A stretch of DNA of 64,000 nucleotides from Scytonema sp. UIC 10036 (GTDB taxonomy: Bacteria; Cyanobacteriota; Cyanobacteriia; Cyanobacteriales; Nostocaceae), in the NCBI RefSeq assembly GCF_009725235.1, contig NZ_WJFC01000046.1, positions 1 to 64,000 of the forward strand, given 5' to 3'. Shown piece by piece: positions 34,496 through 44,442 of this stretch (its first letter is position 1; each line of letters starts with the position of its first letter). Below the pieces are notes generated by a model. It made no database searches and was not told the DNA's origin. It was given only the letters and a program-made list of their open reading frames with translations. A program made the translations under genes and the position numbers.

Positions 34496-37400
34496 ATGAC
34501 TCAAATTTTCAATAAATTACAAAACATTTCCCATCAGTATGCGACAATTGTTGATGTTCTGCGCGATCGCAGTTCCAGAACACCGCACACACAAGCATTC
34601 ACCTTCCTTGAAGACGGAGAGACTTTAGAATCGACGCTGACTTACCATGAGTTGGATCGGCGCTCTCGGGCGATCGCATCTCAACTCCAAGACTTGGGGT
34701 TAAGTGGTGAACGTGCTTTACTGCTGTATCCGCCCGGTCTAGATTACTTAACGGCATTTTTTGGTTGCTTGTATGCAGGAGTCGTAGCGGTTCCTGCTTA
34801 CCCGCCGCACAATCAGCGCAACACCCCCAGAGTACAGGCGATTGTCTCAGATGCACAAATTCGTGTTGCGCTAACTACAACCACTCTGTTGTCTAAATTA
34901 CAATCTCTGCTTGCTCAAAAAACGAATTTAAAGGATTTGCGATGGCTAACGACTGACAACCTAGCACAGGAAATAGAAGACTCTTGGGAACATCCTGCTA
35001 TTCATCAAGATTCTCTAGCCTTTCTACAATACACATCAGGCTCTACAGGAATGCCGAAGGGAGTGATGGTGAGTCATGGCAATTTGCTACACAATTCGGA
35101 GTACATAAAGCAAGCGTTTGAACTCACACCAGAAAGTGTGTCCGTTACGTGGTTACCTAGTTTCCATGATATGGGACTGATTGATGGGATTATCCAACCC
35201 TTGTATACGGGATTTCTGGGTGTTTTGATGCCGCCCGGAGCTTTTATTCAGAGACCAATTCGATGGCTTCAAGCAATTACGCGTTACAGAGCAACTCATT
35301 GTGGTGGTCCCAACTTTGGCTACGAGCATTGTGTTAACAAAATTACTCCAGAACAACGGGAAACTCTTGACTTAAGCAGTTGGCGTAGCGCTTACAGTGG
35401 AGCAGAGCCGATTCGCCAAGAAACCTTGGAGAAGTTTGCAACATTTTTCAAACCCTGTGGTTTTCAGTCTAGCTTTTTCTATCCCTGTTATGGTATGGCT
35501 GAAGCCACTTTGATGGTTTCAGGCGGTGATGTGAAAGATGAACCGATTTACTGTACTGTTCAAGCAAATGCTTTAGAACAAAACCAAGTTGTGGAAGCAT
35601 CTGAAAATACCGAGAATGTTAGCCATTTAGTAGGATGTGGACATTCGTGGCTGGATACAAAAATTGTGATTGCTGACCCAGAATCACTAACTCTGTGTGC
35701 TTCTGACAGAGTGGGGGAAATTTGGGTATCAGGAGCGAGTGTTGCTCGGGGTTATTGGAATCGTCAAGAAGAAACGGAACAAACCTTCCATGTCTACTTG
35801 CAAGACACAGGAGAAGGACCTTTTTTGCGAACTGGGGATCTAGGCTTTTTGCACAATGGAGAGCTTTTTATCACCGGGAGAGCCAAAGATTTAATCATTA
35901 TCCGGGGTCGCAACCTCTACCCACAGGATATAGAACTGACAGCTGAGCGCAGTCACTCTTCATTGCGTTTAAGTAGTAATGCTGCTTTTTCCGTGGAAGT
36001 GGGTCATGAAGAACGGCTGGTTGTGGTGCAAGAATTGGAGTTTCGCGCTAAACCGAATATTGATGAAGCGATCGCAGCAATCCGTCAAACAGTCACCGAA
36101 GAACATGAGGTGGAAGTGTATGCGGTAGTGCTCATTAAACCAGGTAGTATTTGCAAAACCTCTAGTGGTAAGATTCAACGCCGCGCTACTAAAGCAGATT
36201 TTTTGGCTGGCAAATTGGATGTAGTTGGTAGCAGCATCCTCAAAACAGCTGATGTTGAAACCCAGGAAAATAGGTTGCAACGCGACGCTCTCTTGGCGCT
36301 TACCCCACAAGAGAGTCAGCCGTTGTTAGAGTCCTATTTAGTAGAACAAGTAGCGCGTGTGCTTTCAATCACACCGCAATCCGTCAACTCTCAACAACCA
36401 CTTAGTACTTTAGGACTCGATTCTTTAAAAGTTTTTGAGTTAAAAAATCGAATAGAGGTTGACTTGGAAGTGACTGTATCTGTTGCTGATTTCTTTGAAG
36501 GCTTGAGTGCGCGATCGCTTTCCATCAAAATACTTGCTCTTCTAACAACAGAGGCTGATAAACCCTCCGTTTCTCAAGTGCAAAAAACTACTTCCTTTCA
36601 TCCTCTCTCTTTTGCCCAGCAGCGATTGTGGTTTATCAATCAACTAGCTCTGAACTCCCCTGTATATAATATTCCTATCATTATTAACCTAACAGGACAT
36701 ATTAACGTAGCTGTACTAGAGAAAAGCCTAAACGAAATCATCAGACGCCACGAAGTTTTACGGACTAACTTTATAGTCAATGAAAGCAAACCCGTTCAGG
36801 TTATCAAATCAGATGTAGCTTTAACTTTGTCAGTTGAGGACTTGCGAGAATTATCAGAGAGCGAGCGCACAAAAGAAGTACAACGTTTATCCACTCTCAT
36901 CGCTCAACAACCCTTCGATCTGTCGAGGGAACCTCTTTGGTGTGCAAAACTTCTACGAAACGCCGAACAAGAGTACAAACTACTCCTGACACTGCATCAT
37001 ATTATTGCAGATGGATGGTCTACAAAAGTCCTTATTAAAGAACTAGCAGCACTGTATGAAGCATTCTCGCAAGGAAAACCCTCTCCACTTCCTGAATTAC
37101 CCATTCAATATGTAGATTTTACTTATTGGCAGCACCAGTGGTTACAAAGCGAGCAAATTCAACCTTTGTTAGAGTACTGGAAGCAGCAGTTAAGTGGAAA
37201 TTTGCCAGTATTGAACTTACCGACCGACCGACCGCGATCGCCAGTTCAAACCTTCAATGGTGCTCAAGCGAAATTAGTTCTGTCTCAAACTCTGACAAAA
37301 GCACTGAAGAAACTGAGCCATGAAGAAGGCGTAACCTTGTTTATGACCTTGCTTACAGCCTTCAAAATCTTGCTTTATCGCTACACAGGGCAGACTGATA

Positions 37401-39829
37401 TTGTAGTCGGTTCGCCAATCGCCAGTCGTAACCGAGCAGAAATTGAGTCATTAATAGGATTTTTTGTTAATGTTTTGGTACTGCGTACAGACTTTTCTGG
37501 CGACCTGAGTTTTCAGGATTTGCTAGCGCGGGTGAAGTCAACAGCTTTAGAAGCTTATGTTCATCAGGACTTACCTTTTGAAAAATTAGTAGAAGAATTA
37601 CAGCCAAACAGAGACTTGAGCTACAATCCACTGTTTCAGGTGATGTTCGTTCTTCAAAATGTGCCAAAACCCAATCTAAGTCTATCGGATGTATCAGTGA
37701 CTTATGAAGAAGGTTACAACGGCACATCTAAGTTTGATTTGACATTGTTCATGGAGAATTCCGAGCAAGGTTTGGTTGCGACTTGTGAGTACAACACAGA
37801 TTTATTTAATCCAGATACCATTACCCGGATGCTGGGACATTTCCAGACTTTACTGTCAAGCATAGTTAGCGATCCCAAACAACGTATTTCAGAATTGCAA
37901 TTATTAACGCCACCTGAAGTACAGCAGTTACTAGTGGAGTGGAATGATACCAAGAAAGAATATCCACAAGATAAGTGCATTCATCAACTGTTTGAAGCCC
38001 AGGTAGAGAAAACGCCGTCTGACATTGCTGTTATCTTTGAAAAGCAACAAATAACTTACCGAGAGTTAAACAACCGAGCAAATCGGCTGGCACGCTACTT
38101 GCATCAGCTAGGCGTGAAGCCAGATGTTATGGTTGGTATCTGTATGGAGCGTTCTATTGAAATGGTGGTAGGATTACTAGCCATTATGAAGGCAGGGGGT
38201 GCTTATATGCCCCTAGATCCAGCCTATCCGAAAGAGCGCTTGGCTTTTACTTTGGCAGATTCTCAGGTATCGGTATTGTTAGCACATCCTCATTTAGTTA
38301 ATGACTTACCACCAAATTCGGCACAACTAGTATGTATAGACACCGACAGTACAGCGTTTGCTGATTACAGTGCAGAAAATGTAGTCAGTAATGTGAATCC
38401 AGAAAATTTAGCCTATGTAATTTATACATCTGGTTCAACTGGGAAACCCAAAGGAGTACAAATTCCTCACGGTGCTGTGGTTAATTTCCTAAGTACCATG
38501 CGTCAAATCCCAGGACTCGCTAAGGAAGATATTCTCCTATCTGTCACCACGTTATCTTTTGACATTGCAGCACTAGAATTGTACCTGCCACTGATTGTTG
38601 GCGCTCGTTTAGTATTAGTTAATCAAGAGGTGATCGCCGATGGCACTCAGTTGTTAAAAGAATTAGTCTCCAATGATGTAACAGTTATGCAAGCTACCCC
38701 TGCTACTTGGAGAATTCTGGTAACTGCTGGGTGGCAAAGCCAGAATAGCATAAAAATTCTTTGTGGTGGTGAAGCCCTCGACTCTTCACTTGCTCATCAA
38801 TTGCTAGAACGAGGTCAAGAAGTGTGGAACTTATATGGACCGACAGAAACCACTATTTGGTCTGCTGCACTTCATGTAAAATATAAAGAGCAACAGCAGG
38901 CTGTTAGCTCTATTGGTTGTCCCATTGCCAACACCCAGTTCTATATTTTAGACTCACATCAACAATTAGTTCCTGTTGGAGTTCCAGGTGAATTGCATAT
39001 TGGCGGTGTTGGACTGGCGCGAGGTTATTGGAATAGACCTGAGTTAACTGGAGAAAAGTTTATTCCTAGTCCTTTTGAATCAGGAAAACGTCTTTATAAA
39101 ACTGGAGATTTGGCGCGTTACCTAACAGATGGCAAGATTGAATTTTTGGGCAGAATTGACCATCAAGTGAAAATTCGCGGTTTCCGTATTGAACTAGGAG
39201 AAATTGAAGCTTTATTAGAGCAACATCCACAGGTACGAGAAACGGTAGTAGTAGCTAGAGAAGATATACCAAATGACTATCGTCTAGTTGCATATCTAGT
39301 TACTCATGAGAATGCTAAGCTTTCTGTAAATGAACTACGGGGATTTCTTAAACAAAAACTACCCGAATATATGCTTCCTTCTGCCTTTATCGGGTTAGAT
39401 GCTTTACCTTTGACTCCTAATGGCAAAATAGACCGTCGTGCTTTACCAGCACCAGACAATCAGCGTCCAGAGTTAACAGCGACTTTTAAGCCACCCCAGT
39501 CTGAAATGGAACAGCAGATTGCCAAGTTTTGGCAAGAAGTGCTGCATCTAGGTAAAGTGGGTATTCATGATAACTTTTTTGATTTAGGCGGGAATTCATT
39601 ACTGATGCTTCAAGTTAATAACAAACTGCGTACAATTTTGCAGCAAGATATATCAGTAGTGACGATGTTTCAGAACTCAACTATTTACTCTTTAGCGCAA
39701 TATTTAAGTCAAACAACAGAAGAGAAATCTATTTTTGAACCGATGCGCGATCGTGTGCAAAAACAAATAGAAGTGCGTCAGAAACAAAAACAATTACTTA
39801 TGAGGAAATCAAGAAATAATTCTCGCTGA
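34496..39829 (+). CDS. FAAL-ACP-C-A-PCP lipopeptide starter synthetase (predicted Gly)
   Basis: A 1777-aa starter protein that should adenylate a free fatty acid, load it on its own ACP and condense it with an amino acid. Residues ~15-590 are a fatty acyl-AMP ligase: VVAVPAYPPHNQRNTPR, YTSGSTGMPKGVMVSHG at ~180, WLPSFHDMGL, and GRAKDLIIIRGRNLYPQDIE. ACP: LGLDSLKV, Ser ~643. C domain ~690-1140 with intact HHIIADGWS (~834). A domain ~1150-1640 with YTSGSTGKPKG at ~1310. PCP: LGGNSL, Ser ~1701. The hand-read code DILQLGLIWK is the established glycine signature. It ends in a basic helical tail (RVQKQIEVRQKQKQ), a possible docking element. I choose ATG 34496 because GAGG lies 6 nt upstream; the TTG at 34484 would include that Shine-Dalgarno. 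It is the first gene of the cluster. Confidence 0.95.
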   Translation: MTQIFNKLQNISHQYATIVDVLRDRSSRTPHTQAFTFLEDGETLESTLTYHELDRRSRAIASQLQDLGLSGERALLLYPPGLDYLTAFFGCLYAGVVAVPAYPPHNQRNTPRVQAIVSDAQIRVALTTTTLLSKLQSLLAQKTNLKDLRWLTTDNLAQEIEDSWEHPAIHQDSLAFLQYTSGSTGMPKGVMVSHGNLLHNSEYIKQAFELTPESVSVTWLPSFHDMGLIDGIIQPLYTGFLGVLMPPGAFIQRPIRWLQAITRYRATHCGGPNFGYEHCVNKITPEQRETLDLSSWRSAYSGAEPIRQETLEKFATFFKPCGFQSSFFYPCYGMAEATLMVSGGDVKDEPIYCTVQANALEQNQVVEASENTENVSHLVGCGHSWLDTKIVIADPESLTLCASDRVGEIWVSGASVARGYWNRQEETEQTFHVYLQDTGEGPFLRTGDLGFLHNGELFITGRAKDLIIIRGRNLYPQDIELTAERSHSSLRLSSNAAFSVEVGHEERLVVVQELEFRAKPNIDEAIAAIRQTVTEEHEVEVYAVVLIKPGSICKTSSGKIQRRATKADFLAGKLDVVGSSILKTADVETQENRLQRDALLALTPQESQPLLESYLVEQVARVLSITPQSVNSQQPLSTLGLDSLKVFELKNRIEVDLEVTVSVADFFEGLSARSLSIKILALLTTEADKPSVSQVQKTTSFHPLSFAQQRLWFINQLALNSPVYNIPIIINLTGHINVAVLEKSLNEIIRRHEVLRTNFIVNESKPVQVIKSDVALTLSVEDLRELSESERTKEVQRLSTLIAQQPFDLSREPLWCAKLLRNAEQEYKLLLTLHHIIADGWSTKVLIKELAALYEAFSQGKPSPLPELPIQYVDFTYWQHQWLQSEQIQPLLEYWKQQLSGNLPVLNLPTDRPRSPVQTFNGAQAKLVLSQTLTKALKKLSHEEGVTLFMTLLTAFKILLYRYTGQTDIVVGSPIASRNRAEIESLIGFFVNVLVLRTDFSGDLSFQDLLARVKSTALEAYVHQDLPFEKLVEELQPNRDLSYNPLFQVMFVLQNVPKPNLSLSDVSVTYEEGYNGTSKFDLTLFMENSEQGLVATCEYNTDLFNPDTITRMLGHFQTLLSSIVSDPKQRISELQLLTPPEVQQLLVEWNDTKKEYPQDKCIHQLFEAQVEKTPSDIAVIFEKQQITYRELNNRANRLARYLHQLGVKPDVMVGICMERSIEMVVGLLAIMKAGGAYMPLDPAYPKERLAFTLADSQVSVLLAHPHLVNDLPPNSAQLVCIDTDSTAFADYSAENVVSNVNPENLAYVIYTSGSTGKPKGVQIPHGAVVNFLSTMRQIPGLAKEDILLSVTTLSFDIAALELYLPLIVGARLVLVNQEVIADGTQLLKELVSNDVTVMQATPATWRILVTAGWQSQNSIKILCGGEALDSSLAHQLLERGQEVWNLYGPTETTIWSAALHVKYKEQQQAVSSIGCPIANTQFYILDSHQQLVPVGVPGELHIGGVGLARGYWNRPELTGEKFIPSPFESGKRLYKTGDLARYLTDGKIEFLGRIDHQVKIRGFRIELGEIEALLEQHPQVRETVVVAREDIPNDYRLVAYLVTHENAKLSVNELRGFLKQKLPEYMLPSAFIGLDALPLTPNGKIDRRALPAPDNQRPELTATFKPPQSEMEQQIAKFWQEVLHLGKVGIHDNFFDLGGNSLLMLQVNNKLRTILQQDISVVTMFQNSTIYSLAQYLSQTTEEKSIFEPMRDRVQKQIEVRQKQKQLLMRKSRNNSR

Positions 39830-39860
39830 TGTTAAGTGGCAATTTTGGAGTTTATCAATA

Positions 39861-41246
39861 ATGCTTTCTATCCCTCCTCGTCCTTGGCAGCTATTAGTAA
39901 TTTCTGCTCAGACTGACTCAGCACTAAAAACTGCTACTGTAAACCTTGCAGATTATTTGAGACAGCATCCTGACTTAAGCCTTGCGGATGTAGCTCATAC
40001 ATTGCAACGCGAACAACAGGCTTTTAAGCATCGGCGGATGGTTGTTTGTCAGGATATAGAAGATGCTCTAGTTGCACTTGAAGATCCCAAGCGGATACTT
40101 ACCAATATCCAAGAAACAAAAGAACGTCCTCTAGCCTTTATGTTTCCTGGACTTGGTACTCATTATGTAAATATGGCTTGGGAACTTTACCAAGGTGAAC
40201 CAATATTTTGGGATCGAGTTGACTACTGTTGTGAATTTCTTAAACCGCTTCTCAATCAAGATTTGCGAGATATAATTTATCCTAAAAGAGCTTCTCAGCA
40301 AGACCAGCAGTTGTCTCTAGAAAATTCTGAAGGCTTAGATTTACGAAAAATGTTAGGTCGCAGCCAGACACAAGCGGACGCTTTGACTGTGGCTGCAACA
40401 TCTTTACTCAATCAAACTCACCTCGCTCAACCAGCCATTTTTGTGATTGAATATGCCTTAGCGCAGCTATTGATATCCTGGGGAATTCGTCCTCAAGCAA
40501 TGATAGGCTATAGCATAGGTGAATATGTAGCAGCAACTTTGGCAGAGGTTTTATCTTTAGAAGAGGGTTTAACACTGATTGCTGCAAGAGCGCAGATGAT
40601 TCAAAAATTGCCAAGTGGAGCAATGCTTGCAGTTCCACTTTCGCAAACAGAGATATCTTCCCTACTCAATGACAAACTCTCACTTTGTGCGGTCAATGGC
40701 CCATCTATGGGTGTAATCGCTGGTGAAACCGATGCTATAAAAGCTTTGGAACAACAGTTAACTAAAGAAGGTTTAGCTTGTCGTCGTCTAGAAACTTCTC
40801 ATGCTTTTCACTCTCACATGATGGAGGGTGCTGCCTCTGATTTACATAAGTTGGTAACAACATTTAACCTGCAAGCCCCAAAAACTCCTTATATATCTAA
40901 CGTCACAGGAACTTGGATAACAGCAGCATCAGCTACAAATCCCGATTATTGGGTTAAGCATATGTGTCAACCTGTATTGTTTGCTCCGGGTATACAAGAA
41001 TTGTGGAAAAAACAATATCCAATTTTGTTGGAAGTAGGCCCTGGACAGACTCTAGGTAGCTTTGCGCTGCAATGCATAGAAGATAATCCAGCGGTAAGTC
41101 AGATTATCTTACCCACTCTCAGATATTCCTACGATAAAAAACCAGATCTGGCATTCTTACTGAAAACATTGGGTAGGCTTTGGATAGCAGGAGCACACAT
41201 AGATTGGGCGGGATTTGTATCGGCTCAAAAAGTATGCCAAGCTTAG
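39861..41246 (+). CDS. Discrete PKS-type acyltransferase (trans-AT)
   Basis: A 461-aa free-standing AT. It begins with the post-KS linker normally found inside a PKS (RPWQLLVISAQTDSALKTAT, LSLADVAHTLQ), so it looks excised from a module. The AT core follows: MFPGLGTHYVNMAWELYQ (GLG in place of GQG), nucleophile GYSIGEYVAATL with Ser at ~217 (GYS in place of GHS), SHAFHSHMM at ~313 (the HAFH motif usual for malonyl-type ATs) and VGPGQTLG. All catalytic residues are present. There is no KS or ACP. It lies directly after the FAAL gene and upstream of the extender-ACP genes, and the PKS at 48.7 kb lacks a working AT. Delivery of a special extender in trans is the best inference. GGAG precedes the start by about 10 nt. 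Confidence 0.9.
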   Translation: MLSIPPRPWQLLVISAQTDSALKTATVNLADYLRQHPDLSLADVAHTLQREQQAFKHRRMVVCQDIEDALVALEDPKRILTNIQETKERPLAFMFPGLGTHYVNMAWELYQGEPIFWDRVDYCCEFLKPLLNQDLRDIIYPKRASQQDQQLSLENSEGLDLRKMLGRSQTQADALTVAATSLLNQTHLAQPAIFVIEYALAQLLISWGIRPQAMIGYSIGEYVAATLAEVLSLEEGLTLIAARAQMIQKLPSGAMLAVPLSQTEISSLLNDKLSLCAVNGPSMGVIAGETDAIKALEQQLTKEGLACRRLETSHAFHSHMMEGAASDLHKLVTTFNLQAPKTPYISNVTGTWITAASATNPDYWVKHMCQPVLFAPGIQELWKKQYPILLEVGPGQTLGSFALQCIEDNPAVSQIILPTLRYSYDKKPDLAFLLKTLGRLWIAGAHIDWAGFVSAQKVCQA

Positions 41247-41296
41247 TTCCTTCGTCTGAATTACATAGCTAATATTAAGACATCCACGATTATGTT

Positions 41297-42682
41297 ATGT
41301 CAGAAAAACTAACAGTACCGAAACCTACACTTTCTACAATCGATGCAGGAGCTTTGATTGTTGGAATGGTGGTGGGTGTAGGTATTTTTGAAACGCCAAC
41401 TTTAGTAGCAGCAAATGCCCAAGATGCTGGAGTTACGATATTTGCATGGTTTTTGGGCGGAGTCATGTCTTTGATTGGTGCTTTGTGCTACGCAGAGCTA
41501 GCCACAGCCTATCCGGATGCGGGTGGTACATATTATTACCTGATGCGGGCTTTCGGTAAGAATTTAGCCTTTCTGTTTGCTTGGGCGCGGATGGCGATAA
41601 TTCAGACAGGCTCGATCGCCCTGCTAGCATTTGTATTTGGTGATTATGCTTCCCAGATGTTACCTTTGGGGGAGTTTTCTTCAGCCTTGTACGCCAGTGG
41701 AGCGATCGCACTCTTGACAGTCATAAATTTACTGGGTTTAAAGCAAGGTAAACGGGCGCAAAACTGGTTAACAGTAGCCAAAATTTTAGGATTACTGTTG
41801 GTGATTGTCGCTGGAATCGTTCTTGCAACAACCCAAGGTGGGAATGAAGCGATGGAGCAAAGCACCAGCCTTGCGAATGCATCTAGCAATCAAACAGGTA
41901 ATTTTGGTTTAGCGATGGTATTTGTCTTGCTTACCTATGGCGGTTGGAACGAAGCTGCATATATTTCCGCCGAAGTGCGCGAAGCAAAACGAAATATGGT
42001 ATTGGTATTATTAGGAAGTATCATTATCATCACAGCCATATATCTACTAATTAACTTTGCTTACTTGCACGGCTTGGGACTAGTAGCAATGCAAGTGTCC
42101 AAAGCACCAGCAGCCGAATTAATGCGTCGTGCCTGGGGAAATAGCGGTGCAGTCTTTGTGAGTTTCCTAATCGCAGTCTCTGCCTTGGGTACAGCCAATG
42201 CTACTATTTTTACAGGAGCGCGGACTAACTATGCTTTAGGGCGAGACTTTCTAGTGCTGGGATTTTTGGGCAAGTGGGGAAAACGCACTTCCTCACCTAG
42301 CAAAGCCCTGATTTTGCAAAGTGCGATCGCCATCCTCCTGGTAGTCTATGGTGCAATCCAACGTAAAGGCTTTAGCACAATGGTAGATTACACTGCACCC
42401 GTCTTCTGGTTTTTCTTCCTACTCTCAGCAGTCAGTCTTTTAGTTCTACGTTTCCGAGAACCAGAAACACAACGTCCCTTCCGAGTCCCTCTCTACCCTG
42501 TGATCCCCTTGCTTTTTTGTGCAATTTGTGGATATATGCTGCAATCCAGCCTTGCTTACACGGGTTCCGGCGCACGTCTGGGAATCGTAGTTTTACTTAC
42601 AGGCATACCTGTATTACTGCTTAACTACCGCATTTCCAGTAGTCAGCACCATTCAAATATCAGAGAAAAGAAAAAAGTTTAA
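41297..42682 (+). CDS. APC-family amino acid permease
   Basis: A 461-aa polytopic transporter of the amino acid-polyamine-organocation superfamily, with about 12 predicted helices. The family hallmark lies in helix 1 (IDAGALIVGMVVGVGIFETP), followed by GVMSLIGALCYAELATAYPD and GGTYYYLMRAFGKNLAFLFA. A lower-conservation C-terminal half ends with GARLGIVVLLTGIPVLLLNY. It is encoded on the cluster strand, 50 bp after the AT. It might import a precursor amino acid or be an unrelated gene caught within the cluster; the sequence does not show substrate preference. Confidence 0.9.
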   Translation: MSEKLTVPKPTLSTIDAGALIVGMVVGVGIFETPTLVAANAQDAGVTIFAWFLGGVMSLIGALCYAELATAYPDAGGTYYYLMRAFGKNLAFLFAWARMAIIQTGSIALLAFVFGDYASQMLPLGEFSSALYASGAIALLTVINLLGLKQGKRAQNWLTVAKILGLLLVIVAGIVLATTQGGNEAMEQSTSLANASSNQTGNFGLAMVFVLLTYGGWNEAAYISAEVREAKRNMVLVLLGSIIIITAIYLLINFAYLHGLGLVAMQVSKAPAAELMRRAWGNSGAVFVSFLIAVSALGTANATIFTGARTNYALGRDFLVLGFLGKWGKRTSSPSKALILQSAIAILLVVYGAIQRKGFSTMVDYTAPVFWFFFLLSAVSLLVLRFREPETQRPFRVPLYPVIPLLFCAICGYMLQSSLAYTGSGARLGIVVLLTGIPVLLLNYRISSSQHHSNIREKKKV

Positions 42683-42735
42683 ATATTTTCTTGCATCAAG
42701 TCACATTCCTAATAGGAGACAAATATCTAAATATC

Positions 42736-43470
42736 ATGTTAGCAAACTCACTTTTAAAAATCTTTCTTGTCACTATGAGTGTAGGTAGCCTCTTAGTTGC
42801 AGGCTGTACCCAACAAACAACTTCCGAATTCAACACCAATCCTGCAACAACAAACTCCAATACGGTAGAAGTTCAGCAATCGACCCCCGAAAGTCTACCC
42901 AACAAAGGAGATCCAGATTACCTAGATGGTGCATTTTACGAACCCACACCTCAAGCAATAGTAGATAAAATGCTGAAAATAGCAAAGGTAGGCAAGGATG
43001 ATATACTTTATGACCTTGGTAGCGGCGACGGTAGGATTCCCATCACTGCGGCGAAAAAGTTTGGTGCTCGTGGTGTCGGTATAGATATCAACCCAGAACT
43101 TGTCAAAACAGCAAATGAAAACGCTAAAAACGCGGGTGTAACCGATAAAGTCAAGTTCCTTCAGCAAGACATTTTTAAAAGTGACTTCAGGGATGCAACA
43201 GTCGTGACTCTGTACTTGGATGACGGAGTTAACATAAAATTGAGACCACAATTATTTAAGCAACTTAAACCTGGTACTCGTGTAGTATCTTTCCAACATC
43301 ATATGGGAGACTGGGTAGACTACGAGCATATAGAAGAAGCTGATTGTCAGCCAGAAGATAATTGTAGTTTAGAAGATAAACATAGTGTAATTTATATGTG
43401 GAAGATTCCGGAAAATGTGCCAGAAAATTTGCGACCCGATCCTAACATCGATTCCCAGCGTCTTAAATAG
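42736..43470 (+). CDS. Lipoprotein with class I SAM-methyltransferase domain
   Basis: A 244-aa protein from ATG 42736 (GGAG about 17 nt upstream; the earlier 42691 start would bury the signal). The N-terminus LLKIFLVTMSVGSLLVAGC carries a lipobox (LVAGC), and a Ser/Thr/Asn-rich linker follows. Then come YLDGAFYEPTPQAIVDKMLK and the SAM-binding motif DDILYDLGSGDGRIPITAAK, with acidic GVGIDINPELV. A C-terminal acidic segment contains two Cys (EEADCQPEDNCS). This group of cyanobacterial and plant-type methyltransferase-like proteins often has such a leader. If exported, cytosolic SAM would be unavailable, so its activity is puzzling. It is not a convincing O-methyltransferase for the extender pathway. 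Confidence 0.85.
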   Translation: MLANSLLKIFLVTMSVGSLLVAGCTQQTTSEFNTNPATTNSNTVEVQQSTPESLPNKGDPDYLDGAFYEPTPQAIVDKMLKIAKVGKDDILYDLGSGDGRIPITAAKKFGARGVGIDINPELVKTANENAKNAGVTDKVKFLQQDIFKSDFRDATVVTLYLDDGVNIKLRPQLFKQLKPGTRVVSFQHHMGDWVDYEHIEEADCQPEDNCSLEDKHSVIYMWKIPENVPENLRPDPNIDSQRLK

Positions 43471-43546
43471 CAAGGTTTTTGTACTACAGGGGTAATGTGA
43501 CCCAAGTCAAACTGTTGGCGTTTTTAGAGGATGATAAATTGAAGTT

Positions 43547-44422
43547 ATGAACATTCAAACAGTAGGTGTTGTCGGTGCAGGCGTAATGGGGATAGGGGTT
43601 GCACAAAACCTCGCTCAAACAGGTCATCAAGTTATCCTGGTAGATATTTCAGAAAATATCCTAGATAAAGCTAAACACGAAATTAGGAATAATATTCGCT
43701 TTCAAAGTTTTTTCAAAAAAAGCGTAGGCGAAGCCCGCCAAAGGCATCGCAAAGAAAATCCAGATGATATCATAGAAAAAATAGAGTTTTCTACAAACTA
43801 TAAAATTTTAGAAAATGCAGATTTTGTAGTTGAAAATGTCACCGAAAAATGGGATATTAAAAAGCAGGTATACTCACTACTAGATTCTATTTGTCCAGCA
43901 GATTGCGTATTCGCTGCTAACACATCAGCAATTCCTATTACCCGCATTGCTTCAGTTACAAAACGTGCTGATAAGGTTGTTGGTATTCACTTTATGAATC
44001 CTGTACCGATGAAGCCAATGGTGGAGATGATTCGTGGCTACCATACTTCTGAGTTAACAATTGAGACAGCAAAAAAAATGCTAGCTCAAATGGGAAAAGA
44101 ATGCATCATTGTGAATGATTCACCCGGTTTTGTTTCCAACCGCGTGTTAATGTTAACTATTAACGAAGCTGTTTTTCTGTTACAAGACCAAGTTGCGACA
44201 GCAGAAGATGTAGACAAAATCTTTAAAGGCTGTTTCGGTCACAAAATGGGTCCTTTAGAAACAGCAGACTTGATTGGGCTAGACACCATTTTATTTTCTA
44301 TCGAAGTCTTGTACGAAAACTTTAACGATAGTAAATACAGACCATGCCCCTTACTCAAAAAAATGGTGGATGCAGGATTGCATGGTAGAAAAAGTGGTAA
44401 AGGATTTTACGTATATCAATAA
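43547..44422 (+). CDS. 3-hydroxyacyl-CoA dehydrogenase-like, extender-unit pathway (FkbK/ZmaG type)
   Basis: A 291-aa NAD-dependent dehydrogenase of the 3-hydroxybutyryl-CoA dehydrogenase family. The Rossmann motif VGVVGAGVMGIGVAQNLAQT opens the protein. ADFVVENVTEKWDIKKQVY and ANTSAIPITRIAS follow, and the catalytic His lies in VGIHFMNPVPMKPMVEMIRG (~147). VNDSPGFVSNRVLM and DLIGLDTILFSIEVLYE form the C-terminal domain. In methoxymalonyl and hydroxymalonyl pathways this enzyme oxidises glyceryl-ACP at C-3. The next gene, an ACP, is 20 bp away, so they are co-transcribed. Confidence 0.92.
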   Translation: MNIQTVGVVGAGVMGIGVAQNLAQTGHQVILVDISENILDKAKHEIRNNIRFQSFFKKSVGEARQRHRKENPDDIIEKIEFSTNYKILENADFVVENVTEKWDIKKQVYSLLDSICPADCVFAANTSAIPITRIASVTKRADKVVGIHFMNPVPMKPMVEMIRGYHTSELTIETAKKMLAQMGKECIIVNDSPGFVSNRVLMLTINEAVFLLQDQVATAEDVDKIFKGCFGHKMGPLETADLIGLDTILFSIEVLYENFNDSKYRPCPLLKKMVDAGLHGRKSGKGFYVYQ

Positions 44423-44442
44423 ATAGGAATAATCTCAGAATC

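Noticed and set aside
42736..43470. The lipoprotein methyltransferase as the O-methyltransferase of a methoxymalonyl pathway
   Set aside because: It has a signal peptide with lipobox and lacks resemblance to FkbG-type enzymes; I know its type as a separate cyanobacterial family.
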